In this document: positions 49,487 through 61,940 of the stretch, piece by piece
How positions within the stretch are numbered: position 1 is the first letter of the stretch
Layout of the letters: the number at the start of each line of letters is the position of its first letter
NCBI GenBank assembly: GCA_900074885.1
Contig: FJUW01000048.1
Location: 248,001-312,000 of the forward strand
Source: Rhynchosporium graminicola
Taxonomy: Eukaryota > Ascomycota > Leotiomycetes > Helotiales > Ploettnerulaceae
Direction of reading: 5' to 3'
DNA: 64,000 bases
Notes under the pieces: model-generated
What the model was told of the DNA's origin: nothing
What the model saw: the letters and a program-made list of their open reading frames with translations, nothing else
The model's database searches: none
Translations under genes and position numbers: made by a program

Positions 49487-52400
49487 ATGGCATACACGAT
49501 GCGGTCGAAGAACCTTTTACTTTTACTGCTTTGCTGCTGCACAAGCTTCTGCAATGCAGCTCTTCTTCAACATAGGCAAGATGGACCTACAAGCTCCTCA
49601 AACATGGAATCGGCTGTCACTACAGTCTCGTCGAACACACCAACACAGACTGAAAGCAATGGAAGGGATAACACCTTAACAGATCGGTCCAGGTTGACCA
49701 TTGCAACTCTTTCTCTCACTTCTAATTCAACTTCTACATCTGCTTCCGCAACTCCGATCGCGGAATCAACCACAGCGGTGATCTCAAATATTAATGGAGC
49801 CACTCCGACTAGCCCCATCAACCCATCTACTTTCAACTCTACCCTTACACCTGACCAGCTACCTATTAAACCAGAAGTTACTCCTGCATTTGGTGTTGCC
49901 GGAGTCATCTTGATGCTTACTGGGATAGTTTACACGCTCATTGGGATGAAGAACACCTTTCTTCACGTGTACCTTTCAGCCGCATATCTTACCAGCCTGG
50001 CGGTGGCAGTTCTCATTCTCTATGTTATGAATTCGCCGATTGGCAATGCCATCCAGGGGGCATATCTTGTGGCTGTCGTCATGACTGGACTCATACTTGG
50101 TGGAGCAGCTATAGTGTTTACCGAGATGACTGAAGGGTTAGGTTCCCTTCTTGGAGGATTTTGTTTCAGCATGTGGCTCCTAGTCTTGAAGCCTGGAGGG
50201 CTGCTTACCGCGACGAGCAGCAAGGCCATATTCATGGCAGTTTTTACTTCCGCAGCATTCGCAACGACTTTCAGTCACTACACCCGCCCATATGGTCTAA
50301 TCGGCGGAATTTCCTTTGGAGGAGCTACTGTAGTAGTACTGGGAATCGACTGCTTTAGTCGGGCCGGCTTGAAAGAATTTTGGGCGTATCTTTGGAACCT
50401 TAACAACAACTTGTTTCCAGTTGGAGCCACGATATATCCCATGACTAGGGGCATGAAGGTAGAAATCGCCGCTATTGTTATTATCTGCCTCGCCGGAGTT
50501 GTGTCCCAAATGAAGCACTGGACTGTCATTAAGGAGCGCCGTGAGCAACGGGCATCAGAGCGACTACAAGGCGAGCAAGCCATAGAATGCGAAGAGGAAA
50601 ATGTTGGAAGGAAAATTGAACATGCCACAGCGGAAAATCGTAACCAATGGGAGGCTGTCTACGGTAATAAGGAAGGAGCCAATTCAGCCAGCGGGTCTGC
50701 TCGTGATTCTGGAGTTGGCGATATGGACAGTCAAAACAAGGGACCAATGAGCGAAGTGACGTCGGTGAGAAAGTGCGATGAAGAGATTGACATGTCGCAA
50801 TTGCGATCACCCAAAACGGCGATATCTGCAGGAATTGTAACGATGAGCAGCGGTCAGGAATCAGGTCCTGTCACCATTCGTGTAGCTCGAGATATGGACA
50901 TTCCTCTATTACTGGACGATACCGGAAAGCCTATTAACATGGATCTCAACGATCGAAGTTTTGCTGCAGTACCTGGTTCGACGCAAATGAGTTTGGAATC
51001 AGAAAAGATCTGGGTTATTGGGACCGATGGTGAAGCCCGGCTCGAAAGTCGAACATCTAAGCGAGACTCAAAGCGAGAATCCGGTTCTATGGCACCAGAA
51101 GTTATAGCTCTGCCTTTCAAGGTTCCCGAAGGTGATGTCGAGGACGATTATTCGTCAGTCGCTACCTTTGCCGATGACGACGAGGCTGTTGGCAAAAGGC
51201 AATCAAAACACTTGTCTGTTGGATCGATGCTCGTGCGAAAGCTTTCTGGAAGATCAGCCAAATCACATAGGGACTCAAAGAACTTCACTTCTGGTAAGGG
51301 TTTGAGCACAGACGACTTGGTGATTCCGCGAGGAATTGAGAATGAACTGGCAAGTTCGATAGCTGCGACAATTGACGGGCTTAGCAGTGACGGAGCCATG
51401 AGCAGTCTCAGATCATCTCTTGACCACGTACCGGATACAGCCGAATCTGCTCGACCAGATGACTCGGCAGTTCCCTCTCCAATCGAAGACCAGACGATGT
51501 CCAAGGAACCAGTCTTCGAGGATGGCCAAATGCTGAATAAACCTGGAGAAAATGATGGGACTAGACCAATGTCAGCGGCGACTATCGGTACTGACATCTT
51601 GGAGCCAGCCAACGAACAGGAAGCATCGACCTCACAGCAGGCGGAAACGGCAGCTCAGAAAAGTTCTTTGACTTCCAATACCGATGTCGAGACAGAACCA
51701 GATGGAGGTTCTGGCGCTGCAAAGAAGACCGTCCCCTCGGTTGCTTCTACTAAGGAATCAAAGCAAGCGAGTATAACAAAAGATCGACTACCTCCACAGC
51801 AGTCCAGAATTGTCATGTCTTACCGCACCAATGAATGGGCTAAGCATCTCAGCAGTGCTGATGCACCCGAACTCGATGAGTTGAGAATGGCACAATACCC
51901 TATTGCAGCCGTGACAAAACCAGAGATCGCTGCGCCGGTAAACGTCGAGGAGCTCCAACAAACAGCTGAAAATGCTACACCTCTTCCGGCATCCAAATCA
52001 GCATCTCAAATGTCGGATCACGGTCCACTAGCTGTAGCAAGGGCGACATCGTCACTATCAAAAGCGCCTCCGCAGGTGGGACCTCCACGGGACTCTCTTC
52101 GTGCGAGTCAGCTACGGGATCAAGGTCTTGCTCGCAGCGGCTCGCAACTCTCTATTAACTCGCAGGTGTCTCCTAGGGGATTCCGCTCTTCATCAAGTCC
52201 TTATATCCCCCAACAGATCGTCGAGTCTCCGATCGAAGGCGAATTCTCCTCGACTTCTCCCACTACCCAATCGAATAGTAGATTTCCCAATCCCAACGCT
52301 GCCTTCAGGCGATCAAGCACTTTGATAGGACAGCGCGAATCCATACTACGAAGCAAGCCATCAAACCTGGCTAATCAAGCTACACGAGGCTCGACTTTCG

Positions 52401-52885
52401 AATTGTCAAGGTCTAATTCAAGAGCTACAAGCGACGCCGGTTCCCTCTATCAATACCCCAATACAAATGCGGCCGTCCAAGAGGACGACAACATGTCTTT
52501 GTCCGCACGTCGGGAATTGATCAGGCAATCGTCTTTCATACAACCTGACCAAGCCTTCAACCAACCCGCACTATACAAATCCCACCAGCCTAAAAGGCAA
52601 TCCTCTGCCCCCGGTCCAATGGAACGAGAGCAAATGCTTGCCTCATGGAGAGCCAGCGTACAGGAGGACTTGAAGAGCACAGCTACGCCAAGAAACACCA
52701 TCGAGCGTTCGAGAAGTGCCTTATGGCAAGAGAGACAAGCTGAAGAGCAAAAGAAAACGATGGAAGAGAGGAGGAAGGGCGAGCAGAGTAGAAAATTCGA
52801 TGACAGGATGCGAAGAGGCGATATGCTGAGCGCACACCGAGAGGCATTGCGAAAAATGCAGGCGAGTGCAAACAAGCGCGCCTAA
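49487..52885 (+). CDS. Seven-helix DUF4203/TMEM198-like membrane protein with long tail
   Basis: Single exon, 1132 aa. A signal peptide (MAYTMRSKNLLLLLLCCC) is followed by a Ser/Thr-rich outer segment to about residue 125. Then comes a seven-helix block at about 131-345, starting PAFGVAGVILMLTGIVYTLI and containing GLIGGISFGGATVVVLGID, which matches the TM7S3/TM198-like (DUF4203) domain. The tail of nearly 800 residues is disordered and Ser/Pro-rich, with a strongly charged coiled coil at the end (QERQAEEQKKTMEERRK). ATG 49487 is the first in frame; upstream only TTG occurs. In animals TMEM198 promotes Wnt signalling; the fungal role is unknown. Tail length and composition suggest a phosphorylated scaffold, which is inference. 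Confidence 0.82.
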   Translation: MAYTMRSKNLLLLLLCCCTSFCNAALLQHRQDGPTSSSNMESAVTTVSSNTPTQTESNGRDNTLTDRSRLTIATLSLTSNSTSTSASATPIAESTTAVISNINGATPTSPINPSTFNSTLTPDQLPIKPEVTPAFGVAGVILMLTGIVYTLIGMKNTFLHVYLSAAYLTSLAVAVLILYVMNSPIGNAIQGAYLVAVVMTGLILGGAAIVFTEMTEGLGSLLGGFCFSMWLLVLKPGGLLTATSSKAIFMAVFTSAAFATTFSHYTRPYGLIGGISFGGATVVVLGIDCFSRAGLKEFWAYLWNLNNNLFPVGATIYPMTRGMKVEIAAIVIICLAGVVSQMKHWTVIKERREQRASERLQGEQAIECEEENVGRKIEHATAENRNQWEAVYGNKEGANSASGSARDSGVGDMDSQNKGPMSEVTSVRKCDEEIDMSQLRSPKTAISAGIVTMSSGQESGPVTIRVARDMDIPLLLDDTGKPINMDLNDRSFAAVPGSTQMSLESEKIWVIGTDGEARLESRTSKRDSKRESGSMAPEVIALPFKVPEGDVEDDYSSVATFADDDEAVGKRQSKHLSVGSMLVRKLSGRSAKSHRDSKNFTSGKGLSTDDLVIPRGIENELASSIAATIDGLSSDGAMSSLRSSLDHVPDTAESARPDDSAVPSPIEDQTMSKEPVFEDGQMLNKPGENDGTRPMSAATIGTDILEPANEQEASTSQQAETAAQKSSLTSNTDVETEPDGGSGAAKKTVPSVASTKESKQASITKDRLPPQQSRIVMSYRTNEWAKHLSSADAPELDELRMAQYPIAAVTKPEIAAPVNVEELQQTAENATPLPASKSASQMSDHGPLAVARATSSLSKAPPQVGPPRDSLRASQLRDQGLARSGSQLSINSQVSPRGFRSSSSPYIPQQIVESPIEGEFSSTSPTTQSNSRFPNPNAAFRRSSTLIGQRESILRSKPSNLANQATRGSTFELSRSNSRATSDAGSLYQYPNTNAAVQEDDNMSLSARRELIRQSSFIQPDQAFNQPALYKSHQPKRQSSAPGPMEREQMLASWRASVQEDLKSTATPRNTIERSRSALWQERQAEEQKKTMEERRKGEQSRKFDDRMRRGDMLSAHREALRKMQASANKRA

Positions 52886-54519
52886 GCCACACGGGATGTT
52901 GATACCAGAATACTTGCGCATAAATTCAAGTACCTTTCTTAGTATCCAATTTTGGCGGAGAGGGCAGTTTTGGACAATGAATATCATGGATATGATGGTT
53001 ATGAGCTCGAGTTTTGTATGTATATATTTCAAGACAAGATTCAGGTCAAGGGGAGCAGATAGGCGAACAGGACATAAAGACCTGAGGATGGGTTTTGGAT
53101 GCTCAGACCTATAAGCATAGAGTCACTCAGTTGTGGCATATCTTGTCGTAGCTCACGCTACATTGCCACGATAGTGGACGAAGGCAGATTAACCAAACAC
53201 AGAAATTTAGCTTCTAATATTGACTCTCACATCGGTGATTGAACTTTCTACCAAGAGCCGAGAATGGCTGGATCCTTCTTGTATGCTGAGTAACACCTCA
53301 ACCACTCTGCTGTGTCCTGGATAGGAAAGTGAACGGGAGGGGAAGCTCTCCAACATGATATGCAGGAGAGATGAGACAACACACGCGATATCCCGGACAA
53401 TCCCTGAGCCTCTTGAGAGGTCGACTCACATAGGCTCTCTAGTGTAATTGCTCACCAATCCAGTCCGGTAAGAACTTGTGAAACAGCCTGACTCTCGCAT
53501 ACTGCCATTGACTGTGCTGTTTACAAACAAGACACATGCTTCCGGTACGTAGGAGGTGGAGGTGAATACATATCTTTAGCGGGGGCATATAGCATTGTTC
53601 TGCTTTTGCCTACCGCTCTCATAGGATTCAAGAAGATTTACCAAAACGCTCTTCTCTTCAGTCGCATCGAGAATGGAGACCCCGGAAATAATACCTTGAT
53701 GTGTGCAATGTAGACCACTAGCCTGATTGACCTGAATACATAGACAAATTGGATTCGGGGCAACGCTAGCTCGCCACTGGTGGACAAGATGCTCGTGCAA
53801 AGTCTGAAGTCACAAATTATAAGTACAACTTAGTAGGAGGAGGTTCCGGAAACTCAAAATCACAAGTCGGGAAAACATATCAGGACTTTATGATGAAGAC
53901 ATCTCTACCTAGGTTACGATATGGTTTTAGAACTTTTTACAGTACTCCTCAAGTCACGACTTTATTCTCCACCTGGCATCAGCTCGATTCAGATGGCGTT
54001 AAACCGGTTTCCGGGGAGCGCAGAGCTACCGCAACCTCAACCCCATCTGCCCCGTACACGAAACTTGATCCTCTACTGACAATCACTCTTGAAAAGAAAA
54101 ACTCAATATATCGAAGAAGAATATTTCGCGAGTATGAAGTAGAGTAGAGTGTCCACCGCTCTACCTACAGTTGTCGCGTCCAGTCATCTTCGAGGTTCTT
54201 ACTCATCATACCACATTAGGTAGGGGACGGGTAAGCAGATGTGCGAAAGTTTGCGCCTACAGTATCTGCAGCTTTGGGACACTGGGATTGTCTGTCTGGC
54301 AATCCGCGGATCTCGGGTCCACACAGAAAGCACCATCAATACCGTGGCCTCGAAGCTTTTCTCTTGTCTTTCTCTTGCGTTTCCTATTCCGTGTTCCTTT
54401 CAAGAGCTGTTTGTTGCGACCAACAAGTTCTTGCTTTCCTAACTTGACAACTAACGATTGACCGACTAAGTGAGTGTGCGGTTTCCGCGCGGGTGTGCGA
54501 CTGGAGAACCCCATTCAAG
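52886..54519. other. Upstream region of the histidine kinase
   Basis: No supported gene in this 1.6-kb space. It probably contains the leader and promoter of the kinase; CTTTTC-rich sequence lies near 54360-54380. Confidence 0.45.
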
Positions 54520-57500
54520 ATGGCTGGATGTGGGTTCAACAAGTGTACAGCTTCTGCTCGCGATCGAGAGGTATTCAGGTAAAGACTGCTAACCATAACC
54601 TACTTGTAATGTATGTGTGCGGTAGCTAATCCCTGATATGCAGATACTATCTGCCCTGTTCAACACCCATCTCCGATGGAGAAAGCAACGCGCCGAAGAA
54701 AGCCTCGAGCGATCCAACACTTACAGCGTTTGCGCAGCTTGGATGCCTAAGAATCAATTGCAAGCGGGGAGGCATCACACTGACCACGAAAGACACGGAA
54801 TTTGTGCTGGCCGAAGCAACCCAAGAACTATCTTTACAGAAAGACGACGATGAGAGAGACAATCTTTGGCATGGCGAGGGAGCTCTTCTACCTGGAGATC
54901 AAGGCTTTGGAGCAGATATCAGGAAGATATTCGATGGACCAGATGCACCAGCTATTTTCTTTTGCGGTGATCTCCAGGACGACGATCGATTCAAGGATAC
55001 AGATCCGGTTATAAATCCACCACATCTGCGAGCTTTTGTGTGTGTTCCCCTCGTTTCGCCTTTGCACAATATACAAGTTGGATTCTATTTTGTTGTGGAT
55101 GACAAGCCGAGAGAAACATTGAGCGATGCAGAGCAAGAGTTCCTTTTGGACATGGCCGCTACGGTCATGGATTATTTAGAGGCTGGACGGGTCAAGCGAC
55201 AACAGTATCGAGCAGAGAGGATGATTAAGGCGATTGGGCTGTTTATAGAGGGCAAATCCTCCTTACGAGAATGGTGGTTAGAAACAGGACACAAACATCA
55301 GCATGCTTCATTGAAGAAGCGAAGCAAGGACACGACACCTCTGGATCGACAAGCAGATATCGAATTTGGTATACAAGAAACTTCAGACTACTTCTCGAGG
55401 AATGGATTGGGCGGGTTAAGTAACTACCGAAGAGCATTGTCCAAATCGCCATCTACTGTCTCTCTTTCTACCACAGATCAAGGAGAACGGAATCTTTTAG
55501 GAGACGGGAGGCCGCCAATACCTCGTTATGATACTGTTCTTTCTGGCTCAGACATGACACCCACTTCACAAGCTTCGAGACGGGATACGCTCGCTCCTAC
55601 GGTAGCTACCACGCCACCGACTCTAATATCGAAGTCATACCAGGATCGCAATAGCTCAGTTACAACCTTTGATGATACAACTACTGACCCGACTCCCGAT
55701 CCAGAGAAGCACAATTCTGTTCAATTTGACCTGCCACCGGAGCCCATCGTTACTGACGAGTCAAAAGACTTGCAGAACGCCGTTTTGTCTTCCGACGTAA
55801 AAGGAGTGTTTGCTCGAGCTAGTAATCTTATACGTGAGGCCATTGGAGTTGAAGGTGTAATTTACTATGATGCAAGCGTTGGCTCGTTCGGAGGTAGCTC
55901 CAACAAAGAGGCCATGAGCGAGAAAGCTCCGGGGCAATTCCACTCAGACCAGCTGATCGACAATACGGTTACAACGAGCGAAGACGATTACGGCCGACAG
56001 TCTTCTGGGACCGATGCAGAACTCAAAACTGGCACTTCGGCACCAGACTTGCCAACAGAAAAGTTCTGCAACATACTTGGATTTAGCACACGACGAAGAT
56101 CTACATTGAAGGGACATGAAATCTTTGAGGAGCGCAAATTGATGCCGGAGGCGGTGCTTAGGAAGCTCTTAAAGAGATACCCACATGGGAAGGTCTTTAA
56201 TTTTGACGAAGATGGCACTTACTCATGTAGCGAGTCCGACCATAATCCTGCTGATAACCTAAAGGATGCGCAAGGCAAGCCGAACCGGGCCCATTACTTA
56301 TCAGACAATGCCAGCCGTCGGAATCGGATTTCCAAGGAAACAGAAGCAGCGGCTATATTGGCAGTTCTTCCAGGCGCTAGAAGTGTATTTTGGTTCCCAC
56401 TTTGGGATACTACCAGGGAACGGTGGTTTAGTGGGTCATTTGTTTGGTCCTCCAGTTCCACACGCACTCTTTGCCCAGTTGAGGACATCACCTACCTTGC
56501 TGCTTTTGGCAATAGCACAATGGCTGAAATTGCCCGTCTGTCAGCTCAAGTTCTCTCTAAGATGAAGACGGACTTTATCTCCAGTATCTCTCATGAATTG
56601 CGATCTCCACTGCAGTACGTATTCCAACGTCCTGATATATTCTCGAGACATGTCTTCTGATTTCCATCCCATCCCGGTCCCTAGATAACTTTGTAGAAGT
56701 CTTATTAATCCTCATTGCGTAGTGGTGTATTGGCAAGTGTAGAGTTCCTCCAGGACACGCAAATGACAGAAATTCAGGCGGATATGGTTAGCAATATTCA
56801 TGCTTCCGGTAAAGTATTACTGGATACCATCAACCATGTCCTGGATTTCTCGAAGGTCAATCGCAAGGCAAAGAATAAGAAGAGAATGCCAAAGAGAAAA
56901 GTGAGAAGGCTTGGTAGACGAGAGAGTGTTGATGATGGGTACGAGGAAAAGGCCGATATATGCATACTGTCTGAGGAGGTCATTGAGAGTATCTATGCAG
57001 GCCAAGGAGTTAGTAAAAAGGCTCTGGGACTGGCCGGGCATCGTCGTCATGCGTCTCCAAGCAATCCGGAATCACTAGTAACTGTCATCGTAGACATTCA
57101 GTGGCGCCCCAATTGGACATTCGAAATTGACGCTGGTGCTTGGAGGAGAATTATCATGAACCTTTTCAGTAATTCGATGAAATACACCAAGGCTGGCTTT
57201 GTGAACATCAACATAGAGATCGAAGAGGATATATCGTCCCACAGTAAAAGGTCGCGCGCAAATGTCGTCTTAAGGATCAAGGATTCCGGAAAGGGCATTT
57301 CTCAGGAATTCATGAAGCATCAGCTCTACAAGCCATTCGCTCAAGAAGATACCCTTGCGACCGGAGCTGGTCTTGGTTTGAGTATTGTCAAAGCTATCAT
57401 ACAGGATCTAGGGGGAAAAATCGACTTTCAGAGCGAGCCGGGATGTGGTACAGAAGTAACAGTTCGCATTCCACTTGCAGAACGATCGCCGATGCCGGAC

Positions 57501-58756
57501 AGTCTAAAGATCGTGAATGAAGTCAAGCAGCATGTACAAGGACTCAATTTCCGCTTGGAAAGTTTCGACCGTTATCCGGACATCACGGAAACTCCTACGG
57601 GCATTCTCTCCGCAGAATTCCAGGCTGCCATGATGCTCAAGACAACTGTGCCGAATACATTGGTAGACTGGTTTGGCCTGGAACATGCTTCCGCCTCGAC
57701 AGATGAAGTACCTGTCGCCGATATAGTTGTCGTCATGGAATCTGGCATGGGCGAGAAGTCTTTGGATGAGATCTTGCAAGCACATTACGAGGCTTACCCT
57801 AAAGGAGAAGGGGAATCTGTTGCTATCGTTCTCACCAGTTCATATCATTCTGGTCCGAAGGTTGATAGCCACAATCACTTCCGAATTTTCTATCTCCAGC
57901 AACCGTAAGCACTATTCTGCGTCTAACATTCATAACTAATGTTTCGTAGTTATGGTCCACACAAGATCGGAAAGATCCTACACCAAGCTTTCTGTATGAC
58001 ATCGAATGGCTTACCTCGAGAAACCTCGATTGTATCACCATCACAGATCGAGTCCATCACGCTTACCGCAACTTCTGCACCCGAGCTTCCTACAATCACA
58101 CCATTAATGTCTGCAACGCAAGACTTTGCTCATCGACCTGCTCTGAAGCAGGTTCAGGTTCAAGTGAGGGAGCATCCAGCTATTGGACCGGACACTCCCG
58201 CACCCATAAAGTCTTCAGAGCAAGAAAATTTCCAGCACACTCCACTCACAGATGGCGTGCCTGCTGAAGCAGAGACTGGTCTTCGAGTCTTGCTAGTCGA
58301 AGATAACGAAATTAACCTGAAGCTTCTCGTTGCTACAATGCGAAAATTGAAGCTCGATCACGCCACGGCTATCGACGGTCTGGAGGCATTCAACTCGTAC
58401 AAAGACTGTGACGGGAAATTCGACGTCATATTTATGGGTTAGTTATCTCCTCGCAACTCTTTCAAAGGAAGGATCTCGTTATCTCCGCATACGTGTACTG
58501 ATATAAACTAGACATCTCAATGCCAATCATGTCTGGCATTGAATCAACGCGCCATATCCGTCGTTACGAAAAAGAGAATGGGTTACAGCCCGTAGCGTTG
58601 ATCGCTCTCACTGGCGCTGCTAATCCGAGCACGAGACAAGAGGCGTTCAGTAGTGGAGTTGATCTCTTCCTTACGAAGCCTGTTCCGATGAAGACTTTGA
58701 GGGGCATGTTGGATGATTTGAGGAGGGAAGGAAGAGCGGTTTTCGCTGGTACTTGA
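54520..58756 (+). CDS. Hybrid histidine kinase with N-terminal GAF-like domain
   Basis: Cytosolic two-component hybrid kinase. There are five exons, 54520-54578, 54644-56614, 56723-57904, 57950-58437 and 58512-58756, giving 1314 aa. The tiny first exon (MAGCGFNKCTASARDREVF) leads into RYYLPCSTP, an arrangement common to fungal GAF-type kinases. A GAF-like domain occupies about residues 45-190; a second sensor-like region at 430-660 precedes the H-box SHELRSPLHG, with the phosphorylated histidine near 670 and its codon run split soon after by intron 2. The ATPase part has NLFSNSMKYT, KDSGKGIS, PFAQED and GAGLGLS. The receiver has VEDNE, the phospho-acceptor Asp in FMDISMP, and the TKP lysine. 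No membrane helix is seen. It probably feeds a Ypd1-type phosphorelay. Confidence 0.92.
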
Positions 58757-60325
58757 ATCTATCGGAAGGGAATCACGGAAGAAAGCAGGAATTGAAATGA
58801 GGGAGCACACAGATGGATGACATCTCTATACATGATCGACATCGTGGTGTGGCTACGCATCTGGTTTGGTGTCTTACGCGGCGAGGATATCGGTTTGCAC
58901 GAAAGGATGAGGTGCATTGCAATCTATCAGGTCTGGCTCGGCCTTCTAGGTGGCATTATTCAGTTTTTGGACATACCCCTTGCGAATAGGAGCGGAGAAA
59001 AAAGAATGGAGCGTATACTTTTTTTGATTTCGAGAACAATACAAAAATAGTATCGAAGCACCATCCTCGTCAATGACCGTTTATGCACAGACATGTATGA
59101 GATCTCTGCTCAGCTGTCATATTAGGTTTTCATGCGATCTTGCGGAATGTCGGATGGAAGACAAGGTTTTGACAGGGCTGACAGCATAATCCCGAACTCG
59201 ATGCTCCATGTCCGGGTTGATGACCTATTTAATTATATGAATATGACGAGATGAACTGGGGAGACGCGTCGAGAACCTATTTATTGTCGGTGATCATTAG
59301 TTGAATTGGTAGAGGGCTTCCAGATGATCGGTTGTAGTACCTGTTGTGCTTGGTTAATATTGCACTGGTTGCTACTGCATGTTTATTTGTACCACCAGCC
59401 TCACTGAATTAAGTGCTGATGACTGCATATCATTGGACTGGTACTACATTGAAACGAACCCGTAGAAACCATTGCATACAGATACTACTCTGTCGACTGA
59501 TTAGGTGAGGTGATACCTCCGGAGCCGCAGAGAAGGCATGATCATACCGGGAGGTACATACCTGCCTGCATACTCTATGACACTCCGTACCCACCTAGGT
59601 ACTTTACGCATCAGCTTTCTAGGCTTTATCTCCTGTTTCGAAGTAGACGAGGAATGAAAGATCCTTCGATACCTCCCGTCCTCATGGGGAATTCTACTAT
59701 ACAGAAGGAACCAAACTATTAGTATTGACAGTCGCCGAGTCCCTGGGATGCCCTTGTGTACCTGAGTCGGTAATTTACAAGTGGCGATCCAAATGCGCCA
59801 TCACTACACTTGATGCCCTGGATTCGTACTGGTTCTCGTCGGAACCGTAATCTTCAGTCAACAATTTAGGAACAATCGCGTGGCAGTCCCGGAATTTAAT
59901 TTAACTATGTGATCCATCTCCATAACATGCCTTGCTTTGAGTGACTGAGACGCGTGGTACAAGCGTGTCTGTGATGTGCTTTTTCGCCTTGTGTTGCTCC
60001 CTGGCCCTTGTATGATATATCAGAGAGGATGCCCATCTTCCGGCATTCTTTCATATAACCCATCTTTCTCTTCTGTTTAATCCTCCCTTTGTAGCGAAAT
60101 GGGTTATATATTGATTTCGTTTTCACTCACTTACTAATTGTTTTTATGATTATTATTGAAGTGTTGTTCTTTACGCCACGAAAATGATCTCAGAATGATT
60201 TATGTTCCCTCAGGCACAATTACTCGCAGCAGCGCTAAAGTTCTCCTGCAGCAACAAGCTGCTTCAACTGACTACGCCAACATCATCATCAACACCGCCA
60301 CCAGCCAAACAGTCACGACAATTAG
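58757..60325. other. Intergenic stretch before Erf4
   Basis: No confident gene. The right end (about 60195-60325) has coding-like frames, including one starting MFPQAQLLAAALK near 60201, and may contain the missing first exon of the Erf4-type gene. No repeat arrays are seen. Confidence 0.45.
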
Positions 60326-61940
60326 GCGACGACAACCGTCGTCGCACAGCAGGGACAAATTAGTTCCTCGACACACACCTGCCATCAAGGCACCGCTGAA
60401 ACGGCGTCGCAGGCAGATCCATCTACTGCTCCTAGAACCACAACACCCGCCATAATCAGCAACACTCCCACCAACCCACGCATCCCCTCTCCCAGCTTCC
60501 AACCTCCTTATCCCTCACCATCGCCCATCCAGCCTTCAAACCCTCCAGAACCTCAAGTCCGCGTTACGAGCCCGACACGCTGGAGTCTCCGCACTGCTCT
60601 CATCGGCGGCGGGAACCCGGAAACAACCACCTTCGCCTCTCCGTTTCGCAACCGCTCAGGGACGGGAGGAAGTACTATCGTTCGTGGACGTCCTCGTCGT
60701 CCTAGTACTACGCGACTCTGGAATCCGAGTAATTCGACGAGAGGTCCACCGCCGCTGCGTCAGACACAGCAGAGTCCGGGCGAGAGAGTCATCGCTGTCC
60801 CGCTACAACATCCGGATCTCAATTCGCCACGACAGGGTGCTGCTGCAGGAGTAGAATATCCACTTTTAACACTGCCGGAACAAAGACAGAAGAGGCATTC
60901 GGGATCGACGAGGGCAAGTTTACAGGTTGAGAGGAGTGGAAGTTCGACTGGGACGAATAGGGTTTCGTTGCCGAGGAGTGTAAGTATCGAGGTCTCTAGG
61001 AATAGGAGTGGTGATAACTCGCCGACAATTGACAAAGGGAAAGGAAGGGCTATTGAAGAGGAACGGGAGTCTACGCTTCAACAACTGGGGTCGTCAGGAA
61101 GAAGATTGTCTACTTCCATTATACTCACCCAAGAAATCTCGGGAATAACATTTGATCAAGTGAAAGGAAAGGCAAACATGTCAGGAGATACCGAACAAGG
61201 GCCTAATGTCCTTGGATCTTACGAACCTGTCGGAACCTCGAATTTGCCTCACAATGGATCGCATATATCGTTTCAATCGGGGATCGGGGCAGCAATGTCG
61301 GATACTTCTTCGATCGTAGGATCTGAGGGACCGGCTATAAATCCTGGTGAAGAATGGGGACCTCAGCATCCTTGCTACCCACACATGAATCCGCATGTAC
61401 CACTCTCTTCGCCTCTATATCAGACGACTCGTATTATTCGCGTTCGTCGCGATTGGATGATCGAAGGGGATCTTGCGCCGACATTCTCGAACCTATATCC
61501 AGAGATCTTGGATCCAGCCGGTGTTTCGGAGCAGGAATTCCGCACGCTCGTAGAGAGGGTTAATAATGAATTGATACCTGCTTTCAGTCCCTGGAATTTC
61601 AGGAACTTGGTAGACGGTGTATTAGGGCTGTTGACAGGTTGGTTATGGGACGATATGGGGTTCACGGCTGTTAAGAGCAGGCTGAATAATGTGGAGAGAT
61701 ATTTGGAGGATTGGAATGTTGAGATGGAAGCACGTAGTAAAGAGGGACCTGGAAGTGCGCCGAGGGTTGTTCCATTGAGGAGGACGGGATATATGAACGT
61801 AAGTTTCTGCCCGCCTTCAGTGTAGTCGGGACTAATAATTGCAGCTGGATATCCAGGTTTCCGACCCAGAAGTATCATATCCCGCTTCCACACCAGGCGA
61901 TGACCGAACTGCTACCGGTCTATCTCACGTTTCACAGTAA
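60326..61940 (+). CDS. ERF4: Erf4-type palmitoyltransferase accessory subunit (5' end unresolved)
   Basis: Erf4 partners Erf2 at the ER to palmitoylate Ras. Two exons are clear, 60326-61798 and 61845-61940 (522 codons). The Erf4/Golgin-A7 domain covers the last half, with TTRIIRVRRDWMIEGDLAP and WNFRNLVDGVLGLLTGWLWD, then LNNVERYLEDWN. The N-terminal 280 residues are Pro/Ser/Arg-rich (SPTRWSLRTALIGGG) and clearly read in frame, but they contain no ATG. The frame opens right after TAG at 60323-60325, which could be an intron end (ATTAG), so an upstream exon with the start is expected but I could not place its donor. The first in-frame ATG is 61178 and would still leave the whole domain. Confidence 0.8.
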
